Under the pieces are notes generated by a model, which was not told where the DNA came from, made no database searches, and saw only the letters and a list, made by a program, of their open reading frames with translations. Below are positions 26,093 to 35,020 of a DNA stretch of 64,000 bases, one piece after another (the first letter of the stretch is position 1; every line of letters begins with the position of its first letter). Made by a program: the position numbers and the translations under genes. This DNA comes from Pelotomaculum sp. PtaB.Bin104 (GTDB lineage: Bacteria; Bacillota; Desulfotomaculia; Desulfotomaculales; Pelotomaculaceae). The stretch covers positions 310,001-374,000 of the forward strand of contig MVQL01000244.1 in NCBI GenBank assembly GCA_002067205.1, given 5' to 3'.

Positions 26093-26485
26093 TTAACGCT
26101 TGGAGAACTGCGGAGCGCGGCGAGCCTTCTTCAAACCATATTTCCTGCGCTCTTTCATACGTGGATCTCTGGTTAAAAAACCTGCCTTCTTTAACATCGG
26201 ACGAAGATTAGGATCAGCCTGAATCAGTGCCCGGGCAATACCCATTTTGATCGCACCAGCCTGACCGCTGATACCACCACCCAGAACTTTTGCCTGGACA
26301 TCAAAACGCCCGGCTGCGCCAATCAAATCTATCGGCTGGCGAACAATCATCTCAAGGCTTCTCCGACCAAAATATTCACCAAGCGGTCTGTTATTAATTA
26401 TAACTTTACCTTCACCAGGTACCAGAAACACCCTGGCAATAGCATTTTTCCGCCGGCCGGTACCATAAAACATCACTTGTGCCAC
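26093..26485 (-). CDS. rpsI: 30S ribosomal protein S9
   Basis: 30S head protein whose C-terminal tail reaches the P-site tRNA anticodon loop. The 130-residue protein has [14 protein letters not shown] near the N terminus, [19 protein letters not shown] in the middle and the basic C terminus ending [11 protein letters not shown], the tail contacting tRNA. GTG 26485 is ten bases behind GGAGG. It follows rplM by 20 bases in the usual L13-S9 operon and is closed by a strong terminator. Confidence 0.98.
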   Translation of the reverse strand: MAQVMFYGTGRRKNAIARVFLVPGEGKVIINNRPLGEYFGRRSLEMIVRQPIDLIGAAGRFDVQAKVLGGGISGQAGAIKMGIARALIQADPNLRPMLKKAGFLTRDPRMKERRKYGLKKARRAPQFSKR

Positions 26486-26504
26486 TAACTATCTTCCTCC
26501 TTCC

Positions 26505-26939
26505 CTACTGCATCTGCCAGGCTTCAGGTTTCTGCGCCTGGTGAGGATGCTCCGGGCCTTGATATACTTTAAGCTTCCTGGCCATGTCTGCACCCAGCCG
26601 GTTGTGGGGCAGCATCCCCTTGATGGCCTTCTCCACAGCCAACTCAGGTCTTGTTTTCATCAAAGTGCCGTAGCTTAGCTCCTTAAGGCCGCCTGGATAC
26701 CCGGAGTGCCTTATGTATTTTTTATTTTCAAGCTTGTTTCCGGTCAATCTGATCTTATCCGCATTAATCACAATCACGTGGTCACCGGTGTCAATATGTG
26801 GAGTAAAGTCAGGCTTATGCTTACCCCGCAATATTCGGGCCGCCTCAGTAGCCAGCCTGCCCAGAACCTTGCCTTCTGCATCCAGGATGTACCACTTGCG
26901 CTCTTTTATATCAAGAGGCTTGGCCATAAAGGTCTTCAT
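26505..26939 (-). CDS. rplM: 50S ribosomal protein L13
   Basis: Early-assembling 50S protein. The 144-residue protein has [25 protein letters not shown] near the N terminus and [20 protein letters not shown] near the C terminus, both typical of L13. The frame is open to 27008, but ATG 26939 directly follows a GAAGGAGGG site by six bases and gives the family N terminus. A promoter just downstream of truA drives rplM-rpsI separately from the alpha/ECF transcript. Confidence 0.98.
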   Translation of the reverse strand: MKTFMAKPLDIKERKWYILDAEGKVLGRLATEAARILRGKHKPDFTPHIDTGDHVIVINADKIRLTGNKLENKKYIRHSGYPGGLKELSYGTLMKTRPELAVEKAIKGMLPHNRLGADMARKLKVYQGPEHPHQAQKPEAWQMQ

Positions 26940-27023
26940 AAAAATTCCCTCCTTCAAAAACACAAAACTGTTAGTATATTTGAACGGCCCGGGGCTGTGA
27001 GCCGCCAAAAAACCATAATTTAA

Positions 27024-27052
27024 TATATAACATAATGCATTTACACTGTCAA
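27024..27052 (-). promoter_or_regulatory. Promoter of rplM-rpsI
   Basis: TTGACA (27047-27052) and TATATA (27024-27029) are 17 bases apart on the minus strand, 32 bases beyond the truA stop and 85 bases before rplM. Confidence 0.75.
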
Positions 27053-27084
27053 GCTATAACGAGCGTTAAATCCAATAAGTACCC

Positions 27085-27843
27085 TCAATTAATCATTTGC
27101 GGATAGTAAACCTTTTCCAAAGTTAACCCCCGTGCCGGCGCTGCCGGTCCTCCCTTGTGGCTGTTACGGCTTGCCAGGATACCCGCTACTTCGTCCGGCG
27201 ATATTTTGCCCAGACCAACCCGGATCAATGTGCCGCTAATCAATCGGGCCATATGGTAGAGGAAACCATTTGCATGCAATTCAATGTAAATAAGCTCTTC
27301 CTCCCTAGCTATATGCGCCCGGTATAGCTCACGCACCGTAGTTTTAACCGGAGTTCCCAGAGCCCGGAAGGAGCTGAAGTCATGTTTACCCTTGAGATGG
27401 GCGGCGGCTTTTTGCATTGCCCCGGTATCGAGTTCCCTGGGGATGTGATAGCTGTATTGTCTCATGAAGGGGGAATTAAATTTTCCGTTGTATATAGTAT
27501 AGCGATAAGTTTTAGCAATCGAAGAAAAGCGGGCGTGAAAATCTACCGGTACTTCCTCTGCAGATAATGCTACAATATCCTCCGGTAAAAGGCTGTTCAA
27601 TGCTCTGGCCACACGATTTACCGGTACTGGCCAGCCATCGGCCAAAAAATTAATCACCTGTCCCCGGGCATGCACTCCTGCGTCCGTTCTTCCGGCACCG
27701 ATGACCTGAACTGATTTTTTTGCTAATGCAGCGAGTTTCTCTTCAATTACTCCTTGAATAGTTTTATACTTTGTGCCCCGCTGCTCCTGGAAACCGTGGT
27801 AGTTAGTGCCGTCATAAGCTATAATTACCTTTATATTTCGCAT
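27085..27843 (-). CDS. truA: tRNA pseudouridine(38-40) synthase
   Basis: Converts uridines 38-40 of the anticodon arm to pseudouridine. The 252-residue protein starts MRNIKVIIAYDGTNYHGFQ and has the catalytic Asp in GAGRTDAGVHARGQ. NGFLYHMARLISGTL marks the C-terminal half. Its ATG overlaps the ecfT stop (TAATG), so translation is coupled. It is the last gene of the rplQ-ecfA1-ecfA2-ecfT-truA unit, as in Bacillus. Confidence 0.97.
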   Translation of the reverse strand: MRNIKVIIAYDGTNYHGFQEQRGTKYKTIQGVIEEKLAALAKKSVQVIGAGRTDAGVHARGQVINFLADGWPVPVNRVARALNSLLPEDIVALSAEEVPVDFHARFSSIAKTYRYTIYNGKFNSPFMRQYSYHIPRELDTGAMQKAAAHLKGKHDFSSFRALGTPVKTTVRELYRAHIAREEELIYIELHANGFLYHMARLISGTLIRVGLGKISPDEVAGILASRNSHKGGPAAPARGLTLEKVYYPQMIN

Positions 27844-28646
27844 TAGTACCTCCAGAATTTCAAACCAGCCGCTCCCGTTAGAATTACCAGTGATACACTG
27901 ATGGTAATGTAGTCGGGTAGGCCAAAAACCAGACTATTCATCCTGGTCCGGTTCGCACCGCCACGGTAGCAGCGGGCCTCCATCGCTATGGCGAGTTCCT
28001 CTGCCCGCCGCAGCGCTCCGGCAAAAAGAGGTACAAATAAAGGCAACAAGCTTTTTGCCCGTTTGACAATCCCGCCGGAGTTTAGCCTGGCCCCCCGCGA
28101 CTGTTGTGCTTTTATCACAATTTCCGCCTCAGCCAACAAGGTAGGAATAAAACGCAGGGCGATCGTCATCATCATTGCCAATTCATGAGCAGGCAAACCG
28201 AAACGTTTTAAGGGCGTTAGAAGGCTTTCCAGGCCGGCAGTGAGACTGATCGGGGATGTGGTCAAAGTAAGCAGTGAAGCAACCAAAATTAATAACGACA
28301 GCCTAATAAAAATAATGCCTCCAGCCACCAGCCCCTCCCGTGATACTTTCAGCCAGCCCAGACCTGCTAAAACCTCCCCTGGTGTAAACAATACTTGTAC
28401 TAAAAAAGTAATAGCAAGCAGAACCCAAAAGGAACGCAACCCGCCGAAAAACAATCTGGCAGAAAGCCGGGAAAAAAACATTAATCCCATAGTCAACGCT
28501 GCTAAAAGGGCAAATTCATACCATTTACTCGCTATTATTATTGAAATAGCGGTTGCAAGTACACAAATCACCTTGGTCCTCGGATCAAGGCGATGAAAAA
28601 TAGAGTTGCCTGGAATAAACTGTCCAAAGGTTATACCAGTTAACAT
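27843..28646 (-). CDS. ecfT: ECF transporter transmembrane component EcfT
   Basis: Shared membrane scaffold of group II energy-coupling factor transporters, which take up vitamins through exchangeable S components. The 267-residue protein has GQFIPGNSIFHRLDPRTKV at the N terminus, about five or six membrane segments, and the cytoplasmic coupling helices with the Ala-Arg-Gly type motifs: QQSRGARL and MEARCYRGG. These bind the two ATPases encoded upstream. The stop overlaps the truA ATG. No S component is encoded in the window, as expected for the group II type. Confidence 0.95.
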   Translation of the reverse strand: MLTGITFGQFIPGNSIFHRLDPRTKVICVLATAISIIIASKWYEFALLAALTMGLMFFSRLSARLFFGGLRSFWVLLAITFLVQVLFTPGEVLAGLGWLKVSREGLVAGGIIFIRLSLLILVASLLTLTTSPISLTAGLESLLTPLKRFGLPAHELAMMMTIALRFIPTLLAEAEIVIKAQQSRGARLNSGGIVKRAKSLLPLFVPLFAGALRRAEELAIAMEARCYRGGANRTRMNSLVFGLPDYITISVSLVILTGAAGLKFWRY

Positions 28647-28724
28647 ATATTTGGCTGCCTCTCATTACATAATTTGACAGCTGGTATCTGAATATTAAAA
28701 ACATAAACTTTATTTGTTGCCGAG

Positions 28725-29606
28725 CTAATTTGACATTGCATCGTCATTTTTTTCGTATCGACTCATCAACACGGAAATTTCTTCAACTGCCTCATCAATA
28801 GTAAGTATATCTGTGCGTACTGGTTTGCCATGAGCCCGTAATTTCAACATCAGTTCAACAGTTATAGGGACACCGAGACCCATAGCCTGCATCTGCTCAG
28901 ACTTCTTAAAAATTTCTCCTGGCGTCGCTTCCAGCACCAGATGGCCATGATGCAATACAGCCAACCGCCCGGCCCACCGTGCTACTTCTTCCATATTGTG
29001 AGAGACCAGCACAACTGTGACTCCACGCTCCTGGCGAAGCTGATCAATTCGCTCCATTAAATTTCTTCTGCTAAATGGATCTAAACCTGCAGTCGGCTCA
29101 TCAAGTACAAGCACTTCGGGGTGGAGAGCCAGCACTCCAGCTATGGCAATCTTACGGCGGATCCCGCCACTTAAACTAAAGGGGGACAAACTGCCAACTT
29201 CATCTGGATCCAGGCCAACCAAACGTAATGCATCCGCAACCCGCTCTTCTACTTCTTTACCGCTCAGTCCTAGATTTCTAGGCCCAAAAGCCACATCTTC
29301 TAATACCGTTTCCTCAAAAAGCTGTTGCTCGGGCTGCTGAAATACCAGTCCCACCTTACACCATAGTTCACGGCGCAACACTGGATTGGAGACATCGATA
29401 CCACATACCCGGAGGTTCCCGCTAGTGGGCTTCAAGATACCGTTCAAGAGCTGTACAAGGGTAGATTTGCCGGAGCCAGTTGCCCCGATTATCGCGTAAA
29501 ACTCACCCTGCCTGACTTCCAGTGAAATACCTTTTAAAGAATTTACCTCAAATGGAGTGCCCCGGGCGTAAACATGCGTTAGATTTTCGGCCTTGATTAT
29601 CGGCAT
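28725..29606 (-). CDS. ecfA2: ECF transporter ATPase EcfA2
   Basis: Second ATPase of the ECF module. The 293-residue protein has Walker A GATGSGKST (about residues 42-50), Q-loop FQQPEQQLFEE, signature LSGGIRRK, Walker B VLVLDEPTAGLD and the switch His in VSHNMEE. The opening ENLTHVYARGTPFE is characteristic of EcfA2. Its ATG lies ten bases inside the end of ecfA1, so the two are coupled and probably made in equal amounts. EcfT follows after 78 bases. Confidence 0.95.
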   Translation of the reverse strand: MPIIKAENLTHVYARGTPFEVNSLKGISLEVRQGEFYAIIGATGSGKSTLVQLLNGILKPTSGNLRVCGIDVSNPVLRRELWCKVGLVFQQPEQQLFEETVLEDVAFGPRNLGLSGKEVEERVADALRLVGLDPDEVGSLSPFSLSGGIRRKIAIAGVLALHPEVLVLDEPTAGLDPFSRRNLMERIDQLRQERGVTVVLVSHNMEEVARWAGRLAVLHHGHLVLEATPGEIFKKSEQMQAMGLGVPITVELMLKLRAHGKPVRTDILTIDEAVEEISVLMSRYEKNDDAMSN

Positions 29607-30433
29607 AGATATGACACCATATCCTCAACGGTGATTATATTTTTTGGCACTAAAAAGCCCCGCCTGCTAAGGCGACGGGCAATTTTAGCCGCAACGGGCA
29701 ACTCGAGACCCAAGTCCTGCAGAAGCCTGTCATTGGAAAATACCTCAACCGGCATCCCGGCAAGTACAGGCCTGCCTTCAGACATAACAACCATTTTATC
29801 CGCTTTGGCGGCTTCTTCCATCTGATGTGTAAGCAAAACCACGGTGACACCCATAGAAATTTGCAGTTTTCGCAATGTACTCATCAACTCGCGCCGGCCG
29901 GAAGGATCAAGCATGGCGCCCGGCTCGTCCAGGACCAGGCAGTCCGGCCGCATTGCCAAAACTCCAGCGATTGCCAGACGTTGCTTCAATCCACCGGATA
30001 GGAGATGTGGAGCATGATTCCGGTACTTTGATAACCCGGTTAATGTTATTGCCTCGTCTACCCGCGCCCGGACCTCTTCCGGAGGCAACCCTAAATTTTC
30101 TGCGCCAAAAGCAATGTCTTCCTCCACCAGCGAACTGACAATCTGATTGTCCGGATTTTGGAAGACCATTCCTACTCGCCTTCGGATTTCCCAGAGATTT
30201 TCCGGCTGGCGTGTATCCATACCGTCAACCAGGACTGAACCCGCAAAAGGTAACAGCAGGGCGTTGAGGTGTCTTGCCAGCGTAGATTTACCTGATCCAT
30301 TTGGTCCTACGAGAGCAAGAAACTCACCTTTTTTTATCTCCAGATTAACGCCTGACAAAGCGATTTGCTCTGACGGACCACCCAGGTGATAAATATAAGT
30401 AAGTTCCTTAATCTGAATAAATGCTGTCTTCAC
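29597..30433 (-). CDS. ecfA1: ECF transporter ATPase EcfA1
   Basis: First ATPase of the ECF module. The 278-residue protein has Walker A GPNGSGKST (about 43-51), Q-loop FQNPDNQIVSS, signature LSGGLKQR, Walker B CLVLDEPGAMLD and the switch His in LTHQMEEA. It begins four bases after rplQ, so the ECF module is transcribed with the ribosomal alpha operon. It overlaps ecfA2 by ten bases. Confidence 0.95.
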   Translation of the reverse strand: MKTAFIQIKELTYIYHLGGPSEQIALSGVNLEIKKGEFLALVGPNGSGKSTLARHLNALLLPFAGSVLVDGMDTRQPENLWEIRRRVGMVFQNPDNQIVSSLVEEDIAFGAENLGLPPEEVRARVDEAITLTGLSKYRNHAPHLLSGGLKQRLAIAGVLAMRPDCLVLDEPGAMLDPSGRRELMSTLRKLQISMGVTVVLLTHQMEEAAKADKMVVMSEGRPVLAGMPVEVFSNDRLLQDLGLELPVAAKIARRLSRRGFLVPKNIITVEDMVSYLCR

Positions 30434-30437
30434 AAAC

Positions 30438-30776
30438 TTAAACCAGTTCTAAAACAACCATCGGTGCAGCATCCCCACGTCGATAACCGGTTTTAATAAT
30501 CCTGGTGTAGCCACCCGTCCTGTCGGCATATTTTGGTGCAATTTTATCGAATAGTTTGCGCACAACCTCTTCCTCATATAAATATGCCAGCGCCTGGCGC
30601 CGGGCCGCCAGATCGTTCTGTTTGGCCGTTGTGACTAGTTTTTCTGCAATACTCCTTACTTCTTTGGCCCTAGTTTCAGTAGTATTAATCCGTTCGTCAC
30701 GAAATAGCGATGTGACCAGGTTCCGTAACATAGCTTTCCTGTGGCCGGTATTTATTCCTAACCTCTGGTAGCTCAC
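30438..30776 (-). CDS. rplQ: 50S ribosomal protein L17
   Basis: 50S protein near the exit tunnel, 112 residues. The core [22 protein letters not shown] and the C-terminal [19 protein letters not shown] are diagnostic. GTG 30776 is eight bases behind GGGAGGG and is preferred over a TTG two codons earlier that lies only two bases from that site. It is the last ribosomal gene of the alpha operon and is followed after four bases by ecfA1. Confidence 0.97.
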   Translation of the reverse strand: MSYQRLGINTGHRKAMLRNLVTSLFRDERINTTETRAKEVRSIAEKLVTTAKQNDLAARRQALAYLYEEEVVRKLFDKIAPKYADRTGGYTRIIKTGYRRGDAAPMVVLELV

Positions 30777-30791
30777 TCTCAAATCCCTCCC

Positions 30792-31739
30792 TTACTCTTC
30801 GTTCTTTTTAAGCAAGAGGCCCAATTCATGCAGCTTATTAACTACTTCCTCCAGGGATTTCTTACCCAGATTTCTAACTTTCATCATATCATCTTCATTG
30901 CGCTGAACCAGTTCTTCGACTGTATTTATACCAGCACGCTTCAGGCAGTTATACGAGCGCACAGATAAGTCCAGTTCTTCTATGGTCATTTCCAGAACTT
31001 TATCTTTTTGCTCTTCTTCTTTTTCCACCATAATTTCTACATCACCCACCGTTTCAGTCAATCCGACAAAAAGGCGTAGATGTTCAATCATGATCTTAGC
31101 AGAAAGACTGATCGCCTCGTCAGGCCTGATACTGCCGTCAGTCCATACTTCAAGGGTCAGCTTATCATAGTCGGTAATTTGTCCGACACGTGTGTTCTCT
31201 ACATTATAATTGACTTTGCGCACCGGCGAAAAAACTGAATCGATGGGGATGACACCGATAATGTGCTCTCCCTTTTTATTTCGTTCTGCTGAAACATAAC
31301 CGCGGCCTTTAGATACAGTAATATCCATTGACAGGCTGGCGTTATCAGCCAGGGTGGCAATCGTTAATTCAGGGTTTAAAATCTCCACATCAGAGTCACT
31401 GATAATGTCCGCAGCTCTTAGTGGTCCCTCACCCTCAGCCTCAACCCGCAGGATTTTCTCCTCGTCACTATAAAGTTTCAAGCGCAGGTTCTTGAGGTTC
31501 AAAATAATATTGGTAACATCTTCAAAAACACCTGGTACGGTTGAAAACTCATGCAACACTCCGTTAATTTTAACAGAGGTCACCGCAGCGCCCGGCAGGG
31601 AAGATAGTAATATGCGGCGCAGCGAGTTGCCAAGGGTAATCCCGTAACCTCTTTCCAGTGGCTCTACAGTAAACTTTCCGTAAGTACATTCGTCGTTTAT
31701 CTGAACGACCTCAATTTTTGGTTTTTCAATTTCAAGCAC
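30792..31739 (-). CDS. rpoA: DNA-directed RNA polymerase subunit alpha
   Basis: Alpha subunit that nucleates RNA polymerase assembly as a dimer. The 315-residue protein has the N-terminal assembly domain (residues 1-230: [28 protein letters not shown]) and the C-terminal domain with helix-hairpin-helix motifs ([23 protein letters not shown]) that binds UP elements and activators. GTG 31739 follows GGAGGG by ten bases. A 124-base gap with a palindromic repeat separates it from rpsD; the genes on both sides are intact. Confidence 0.98.
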   Translation of the reverse strand: MLEIEKPKIEVVQINDECTYGKFTVEPLERGYGITLGNSLRRILLSSLPGAAVTSVKINGVLHEFSTVPGVFEDVTNIILNLKNLRLKLYSDEEKILRVEAEGEGPLRAADIISDSDVEILNPELTIATLADNASLSMDITVSKGRGYVSAERNKKGEHIIGVIPIDSVFSPVRKVNYNVENTRVGQITDYDKLTLEVWTDGSIRPDEAISLSAKIMIEHLRLFVGLTETVGDVEIMVEKEEEQKDKVLEMTIEELDLSVRSYNCLKRAGINTVEELVQRNEDDMMKVRNLGKKSLEEVVNKLHELGLLLKKNEE

Positions 31740-31758
31740 GGACGGTCTCCCTCCTTTT

Positions 31759-31856
31759 TGGTGGTTAGTGGCTAGTAGTTGGTAGTTGGCAGATAAGGAA
31801 CCTGATCAAAATTCCAACAAACAACCTAACGACTAACAACTAACGACCAACGACCA
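31759..31856. repeat. Palindromic element of seven-base units between rpsD and rpoA
   Basis: The left arm (31759-31789) is built of units such as GTTAGTG, GCTAGTA, GTTGGTA and GTTGGCA; the right arm (31826-31856) is its imperfect inverted copy, with units of the form AGTCGTT and GGTCGTT. The middle is unique. The element is about 98 bases long and would form a long imperfect hairpin in the transcript. A similarly built element lies at 62881-62977. Confidence 0.75.
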
Positions 31857-31863
31857 TAATGGC

Positions 31864-32490
31864 CTACCTGGAGTAAAGTTCAACAATCAAGTGCTCCTGG
31901 ACTGGAGCGTCAATCTGATCCCGTATAGGAATGGCTACTACCCGGGCGTTGGCCTGGTCGGCATCGAATTCCAGCCATGCTGGTGGAGTGCGATCGGCCG
32001 CCCGTTCCATTAGCTCTTTAACCCTGGGCGATTCTTTGCTTTTTTCCCGAACAGCAACTACATCGCCAACCCTGAGCAGATAAGAAGGTATGTTTACTTT
32101 TCGTCCATTAACGGTAAAATGCCCATGCCGGACCAGTTGCCTGGCTTCATTCCTGGACGCTCCGAGGCCCAAACGGTACACTACATTGTCCAAGCGCCTT
32201 TCCAGCAAGCGCAGCAAATTCTCGCCGGTAACACCTTGTTGCCTCTCAGCCTTCCCAAAATAATGTCTGAATTGGCCTTCTAAAATGCCATATATACGCC
32301 GGGCTTTTTGTTTCTCCCGCAATTGCAGGCCGTATTCCGAAACTTTTTTGCGTCCCTGACCGTGTTGCCCTGGTGCATAGGTCCTGCGGTCTACACCACA
32401 TTTTGTCGTATAGCAACGGTCACCTTTGAGGTATAGTTTCTGCCCCTCCCGGCGGCAAAGCCGGCATACAGCCCCTGTATATCTTGCCAT
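31864..32490 (-). CDS. rpsD: 30S ribosomal protein S4
   Basis: Primary 16S-binding protein and often a translational regulator. The 208-residue protein starts [16 protein letters not shown] and has CxxC (CRLC) followed by CYTTKC, so it is the zinc-binding (C+) S4. The S4 RNA-binding domain ([32 protein letters not shown]) is in the middle. ATG 32490 follows AGGAGG and gives the family start; the longer frame to 32535 runs into rpsK. It lies in the usual rpsM-rpsK-rpsD-rpoA order. Confidence 0.98.
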   Translation of the reverse strand: MARYTGAVCRLCRREGQKLYLKGDRCYTTKCGVDRRTYAPGQHGQGRKKVSEYGLQLREKQKARRIYGILEGQFRHYFGKAERQQGVTGENLLRLLERRLDNVVYRLGLGASRNEARQLVRHGHFTVNGRKVNIPSYLLRVGDVVAVREKSKESPRVKELMERAADRTPPAWLEFDADQANARVVAIPIRDQIDAPVQEHLIVELYSR

Positions 32491-32504
32491 ACAAGCAAAC
32501 CTCC

Positions 32505-32894
32505 TTAAACTCTCCGGCGCTTTGGCGGCCGGCATCCGTTATGAGGAATTGGGGTAACATCTTTTATCAAGTTTACTTCAAGACCTGCCGCTTGCAGTGA
32601 GCGAATAGCCGCTTCCCTTCCTGCGCCCGGTCCCTTAACCATTACCTCAACTATTTTCAGACCATGCTCCATAGCTTCTCTGGCCGCATTTTCAGCTGCC
32701 ATTTGAGCTGCAAATGGGGTGCTTTTTCTCGAGCCCTTAAAACCTACCCCCCCGGCGCTAGCCCAGGATATTGTATTGCCTTTAGTATCAGTAATCGTGA
32801 CAACGGTATTATTAAATGTAGACTTAATATGCGCAACACCTGATTCAATATTTTTGCGTTCACGTCTCTTTGTCCTGGTTACGCGACGCGCCAT
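32505..32894 (-). CDS. rpsK: 30S ribosomal protein S11
   Basis: 30S platform protein near the mRNA exit and E site. The 129-residue protein has [18 protein letters not shown] and the C-terminal [15 protein letters not shown], both invariant in S11. ATG 32894 follows AGGAGG. It lies 18 bases after rpsM and 14 bases before rpsD. Confidence 0.98.
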   Translation of the reverse strand: MARRVTRTKRRERKNIESGVAHIKSTFNNTVVTITDTKGNTISWASAGGVGFKGSRKSTPFAAQMAAENAAREAMEHGLKIVEVMVKGPGAGREAAIRSLQAAGLEVNLIKDVTPIPHNGCRPPKRRRV

Positions 32895-32912
32895 TTAAAA
32901 ACCTCCTTTAAC

Positions 32913-33284
32913 CTATTTTTTTCTGCGGACACCGACAGTTTTACGCGCACCTTTACGCGTCCTGGCATTTGTCTTGGTCCGCTGGCCCCGAACTGGCATG
33001 CCGCGACGGTGTCTTAATCCCCTGTAACTGCCGATCTCGATCAGTCGCTTAATATTTAATGCTATTTCCCGGCGTAAATCACCTTCCACCTTGTGATTTT
33101 TCTCGATAATTTCACGCAGCCGGTTTACTTCTTCCTCTGTCAAATTCTTAACCCGGGTGTCAGGGTTAACATTTGTCTGCTCCAGGATTTTCTGTGACGT
33201 AGGCTTACCAATACCAAATATATAGGTAAGCGCAATTTCTACTCGCTTATCTCTTGGTAAGTCAACGCCTGCAATACGTGCCAT
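32913..33284 (-). CDS. rpsM: 30S ribosomal protein S13
   Basis: 30S head protein that forms bridges B1a and B1b to the 50S subunit. The 123-residue protein begins [26 protein letters not shown] and ends with the basic [14 protein letters not shown]...RRKK tail that touches P-site tRNA. It follows rpmJ by 23 bases. Confidence 0.98.
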   Translation of the reverse strand: MARIAGVDLPRDKRVEIALTYIFGIGKPTSQKILEQTNVNPDTRVKNLTEEEVNRLREIIEKNHKVEGDLRREIALNIKRLIEIGSYRGLRHRRGMPVRGQRTKTNARTRKGARKTVGVRRKK

Positions 33285-33307
33285 AAATTATTTCACACCT
33301 CCCCATT

Positions 33308-33421
33308 TTACCCTTGGACTTGCTTATGTTTGGGATTTTCACAAATAATCATAACTTTGCCCTTTCTGCGGATAATTTTGCATTTTTCGCAGATAGGCTT
33401 AACAGATGGCCTAACTTTCAC
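33308..33421 (-). CDS. rpmJ: 50S ribosomal protein L36
   Basis: The smallest 50S protein, 37 residues, encoded from a GTG at 33421 that lies seven bases behind GGAGG to TAA at 33308. The reading is [19 protein letters not shown] and so on, with CEKC and the later Cys and His (CENPKH) forming the zinc site, so it is the zinc form. It sits between infA and rpsM as usual. A 172-base gap separates it from infA, in which I see no gene. Confidence 0.95.
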   Translation of the reverse strand: MKVRPSVKPICEKCKIIRRKGKVMIICENPKHKQVQG

Positions 33422-33593
33422 CTTAAAACCTCCAATTCGACTATCAGTCGTCTTGCGTCTGACGGCAGTATACTGATTCCGTATATTACCAATAACATAG
33501 TTTCCACTTTAAATAAACTACATACATTAGATTAATCTCATAATATGCTGTACATAGCTTTAAGACCGTTTTCGTATAGGCTCATACACATTT

Positions 33594-33812
33594 TTACTTG
33601 TACCGGTAAATGATCCGCCCGCGGTTTAAATCATATGGAGACAGCTCTACTGTCACCCGGTCACCGGCAAGGATCCGAATAAAGTTCATTCTGATCTTGC
33701 CGGAAACATGTGCCAATACTTTATGCCCGTTCTGCAGTTCCACTCGGAACATAGCGTTCGGCAGCGGCTCAATGACAGTACCCTCGGCCTCGATAACATC
33801 ATTCTTCGACAT
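33594..33812 (-). CDS. infA: Translation initiation factor IF-1
   Basis: OB-fold factor that occupies the A site during initiation. The 72-residue protein reads [26 protein letters not shown] and ends GRIIYRYK. The first residues match the family, so ATG 33812 is preferred; GGGAGG lies 14 bases upstream, a longish distance, and an in-frame TTG directly abuts that site. Here the neighbour upstream is the KOW protein. Confidence 0.97.
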   Translation of the reverse strand: MSKNDVIEAEGTVIEPLPNAMFRVELQNGHKVLAHVSGKIRMNFIRILAGDRVTVELSPYDLNRGRIIYRYK

Positions 33813-33851
33813 CAGGCTTCTGACCAACCTCCCTTAATTAAAATGAACACT

Positions 33852-34196
33852 CTATTTAGTTTCAGTGAGACTCTTGATTTCTCTCCGAATATCTGTGTTG
33901 GTAACCCTTCTACCACTTAAGGCCTTGTTTAACACTTCACCGGCGATAACGTTAAATAAATGCAAATGTCTAACATTTTTACGCTTTGGGTCTTCAACTT
34001 TTCTTTCTTCGCCATCTGCCACCAACACCATGGACTGACTTATGATTCCCACAACCAGGTAATACCTGCCTCTGTCCCGGCCTTTAATTGAACTAACCAG
34101 GTGCCCAATCTCAACCATATCCCTGACCTTGGTTACCGGCAACCGGCTAGCAGCATCCTCAACAAAACCATCAACAGACGTCTCTGATTCCGCCAT
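33852..34196 (-). CDS. KOW-domain RNA-binding protein (L14e-like)
   Basis: A 114-residue basic protein with a KOW-type motif (EIGHLVSSIKGRDRGRYYLVVG, about residues 28-50) like that of archaeal/eukaryal L14e and related RNA-binding proteins, followed by KRKNVRHLHLFNV. Such a gene sits between map and infA in many Clostridia and Thermoanaerobacterales. It may bind rRNA or act in ribosome maturation, but its role is not established. The first 20 or so acidic residues are variable. ATG 34196 follows a GGGGGGAAAGG site. Confidence 0.85.
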   Translation of the reverse strand: MAESETSVDGFVEDAASRLPVTKVRDMVEIGHLVSSIKGRDRGRYYLVVGIISQSMVLVADGEERKVEDPKRKNVRHLHLFNVIAGEVLNKALSGRRVTNTDIRREIKSLTETK

Positions 34197-34256
34197 CGAT
34201 TACCTTTCCCCCCGTTATTTGGAAAGCAAAACCGGTAAATAATTTTATTGACCATG

Positions 34257-35012
34257 CTACCGGCTGCCGACTTTTGTCAATATCTCCGGTTTGTCATCAG
34301 TGATGGCAATAGTATGCTCAAAATGGGCTGAGAGTTTTTCGTCTAAAGTAACTACCGTCCAGTTGTTAAAAAGAGTCCGCACCTCATGAGTACCCATATT
34401 AATCATTGGTTCAATTGCTAGAGTCATTCCTGCCTTCAGTCTAGGACCCCTTCCGGGCTTGCCAAAGTTTGGTACCTGAGGATCCTCATGCGGGCTGCTG
34501 CCAATCCCGTGACCGACATAGTCCCGCACCACTGAATAACCGTAACCTTCAGCACAAGTCTGAACAGCGTTAGATATATCCGACAGCCTGGCACCTTCCT
34601 TGGCCCGATCAATTCCTTTATACAGTGATTCCTCAGTTGCTCTTATAAGCTGCATGGCTTCGCTGCTCACATCACCTACAGGGACAGTGATAGCACTGTC
34701 ACCAAAATATCCATTTACTTCCGCCCCGATATCAATACTGATAATATCCCCATTTTTTAATTTCCGCAAACTTGGAAACCCATGTACCACTTCTTCATTT
34801 ACCGAAGCACAAATGCTGTACGGAAAGCCATACAACCCTTTAAAAGCCGGCCTGGCGCCAGATTTGATAATAAAGTCCTCGGCCAGTTGGTCCAGTTCGC
34901 AAGTTGGCACATTTACTTTAACTGCATTCTTTAATTCCACCAGCGTGCGGGCTACAACTTTTCCGGCATCTCTCATATAGGCAAGTTCTTTATCTGATTT
35001 ACAGGTAATCAT
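34257..35012 (-). CDS. map: Methionine aminopeptidase, type I
   Basis: Dinuclear metalloprotease that removes N-terminal Met. The 251-residue protein has the five ligand sites of the pita-bread fold: [17 protein letters not shown] (two Asp), [10 protein letters not shown] (His), IEPMI (Glu) and HFEHTIAI (Glu); the substrate-facing His is in VVHGFPS. ATG 35012 is used; a TTG directly before it is in frame. The gene starts eight bases after secY. The adk gene that normally lies between secY and map is missing. Confidence 0.97.
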   Translation of the reverse strand: MITCKSDKELAYMRDAGKVVARTLVELKNAVKVNVPTCELDQLAEDFIIKSGARPAFKGLYGFPYSICASVNEEVVHGFPSLRKLKNGDIISIDIGAEVNGYFGDSAITVPVGDVSSEAMQLIRATEESLYKGIDRAKEGARLSDISNAVQTCAEGYGYSVVRDYVGHGIGSSPHEDPQVPNFGKPGRGPRLKAGMTLAIEPMINMGTHEVRTLFNNWTVVTLDEKLSAHFEHTIAITDDKPEILTKVGSR

Positions 35013-35020
35013 CAACCCAC

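Noticed and set aside
31759-31856. CRISPR-like tandem repeat
   Set aside because: Units are seven bases, degenerate and without spacers, and no cas gene is present.
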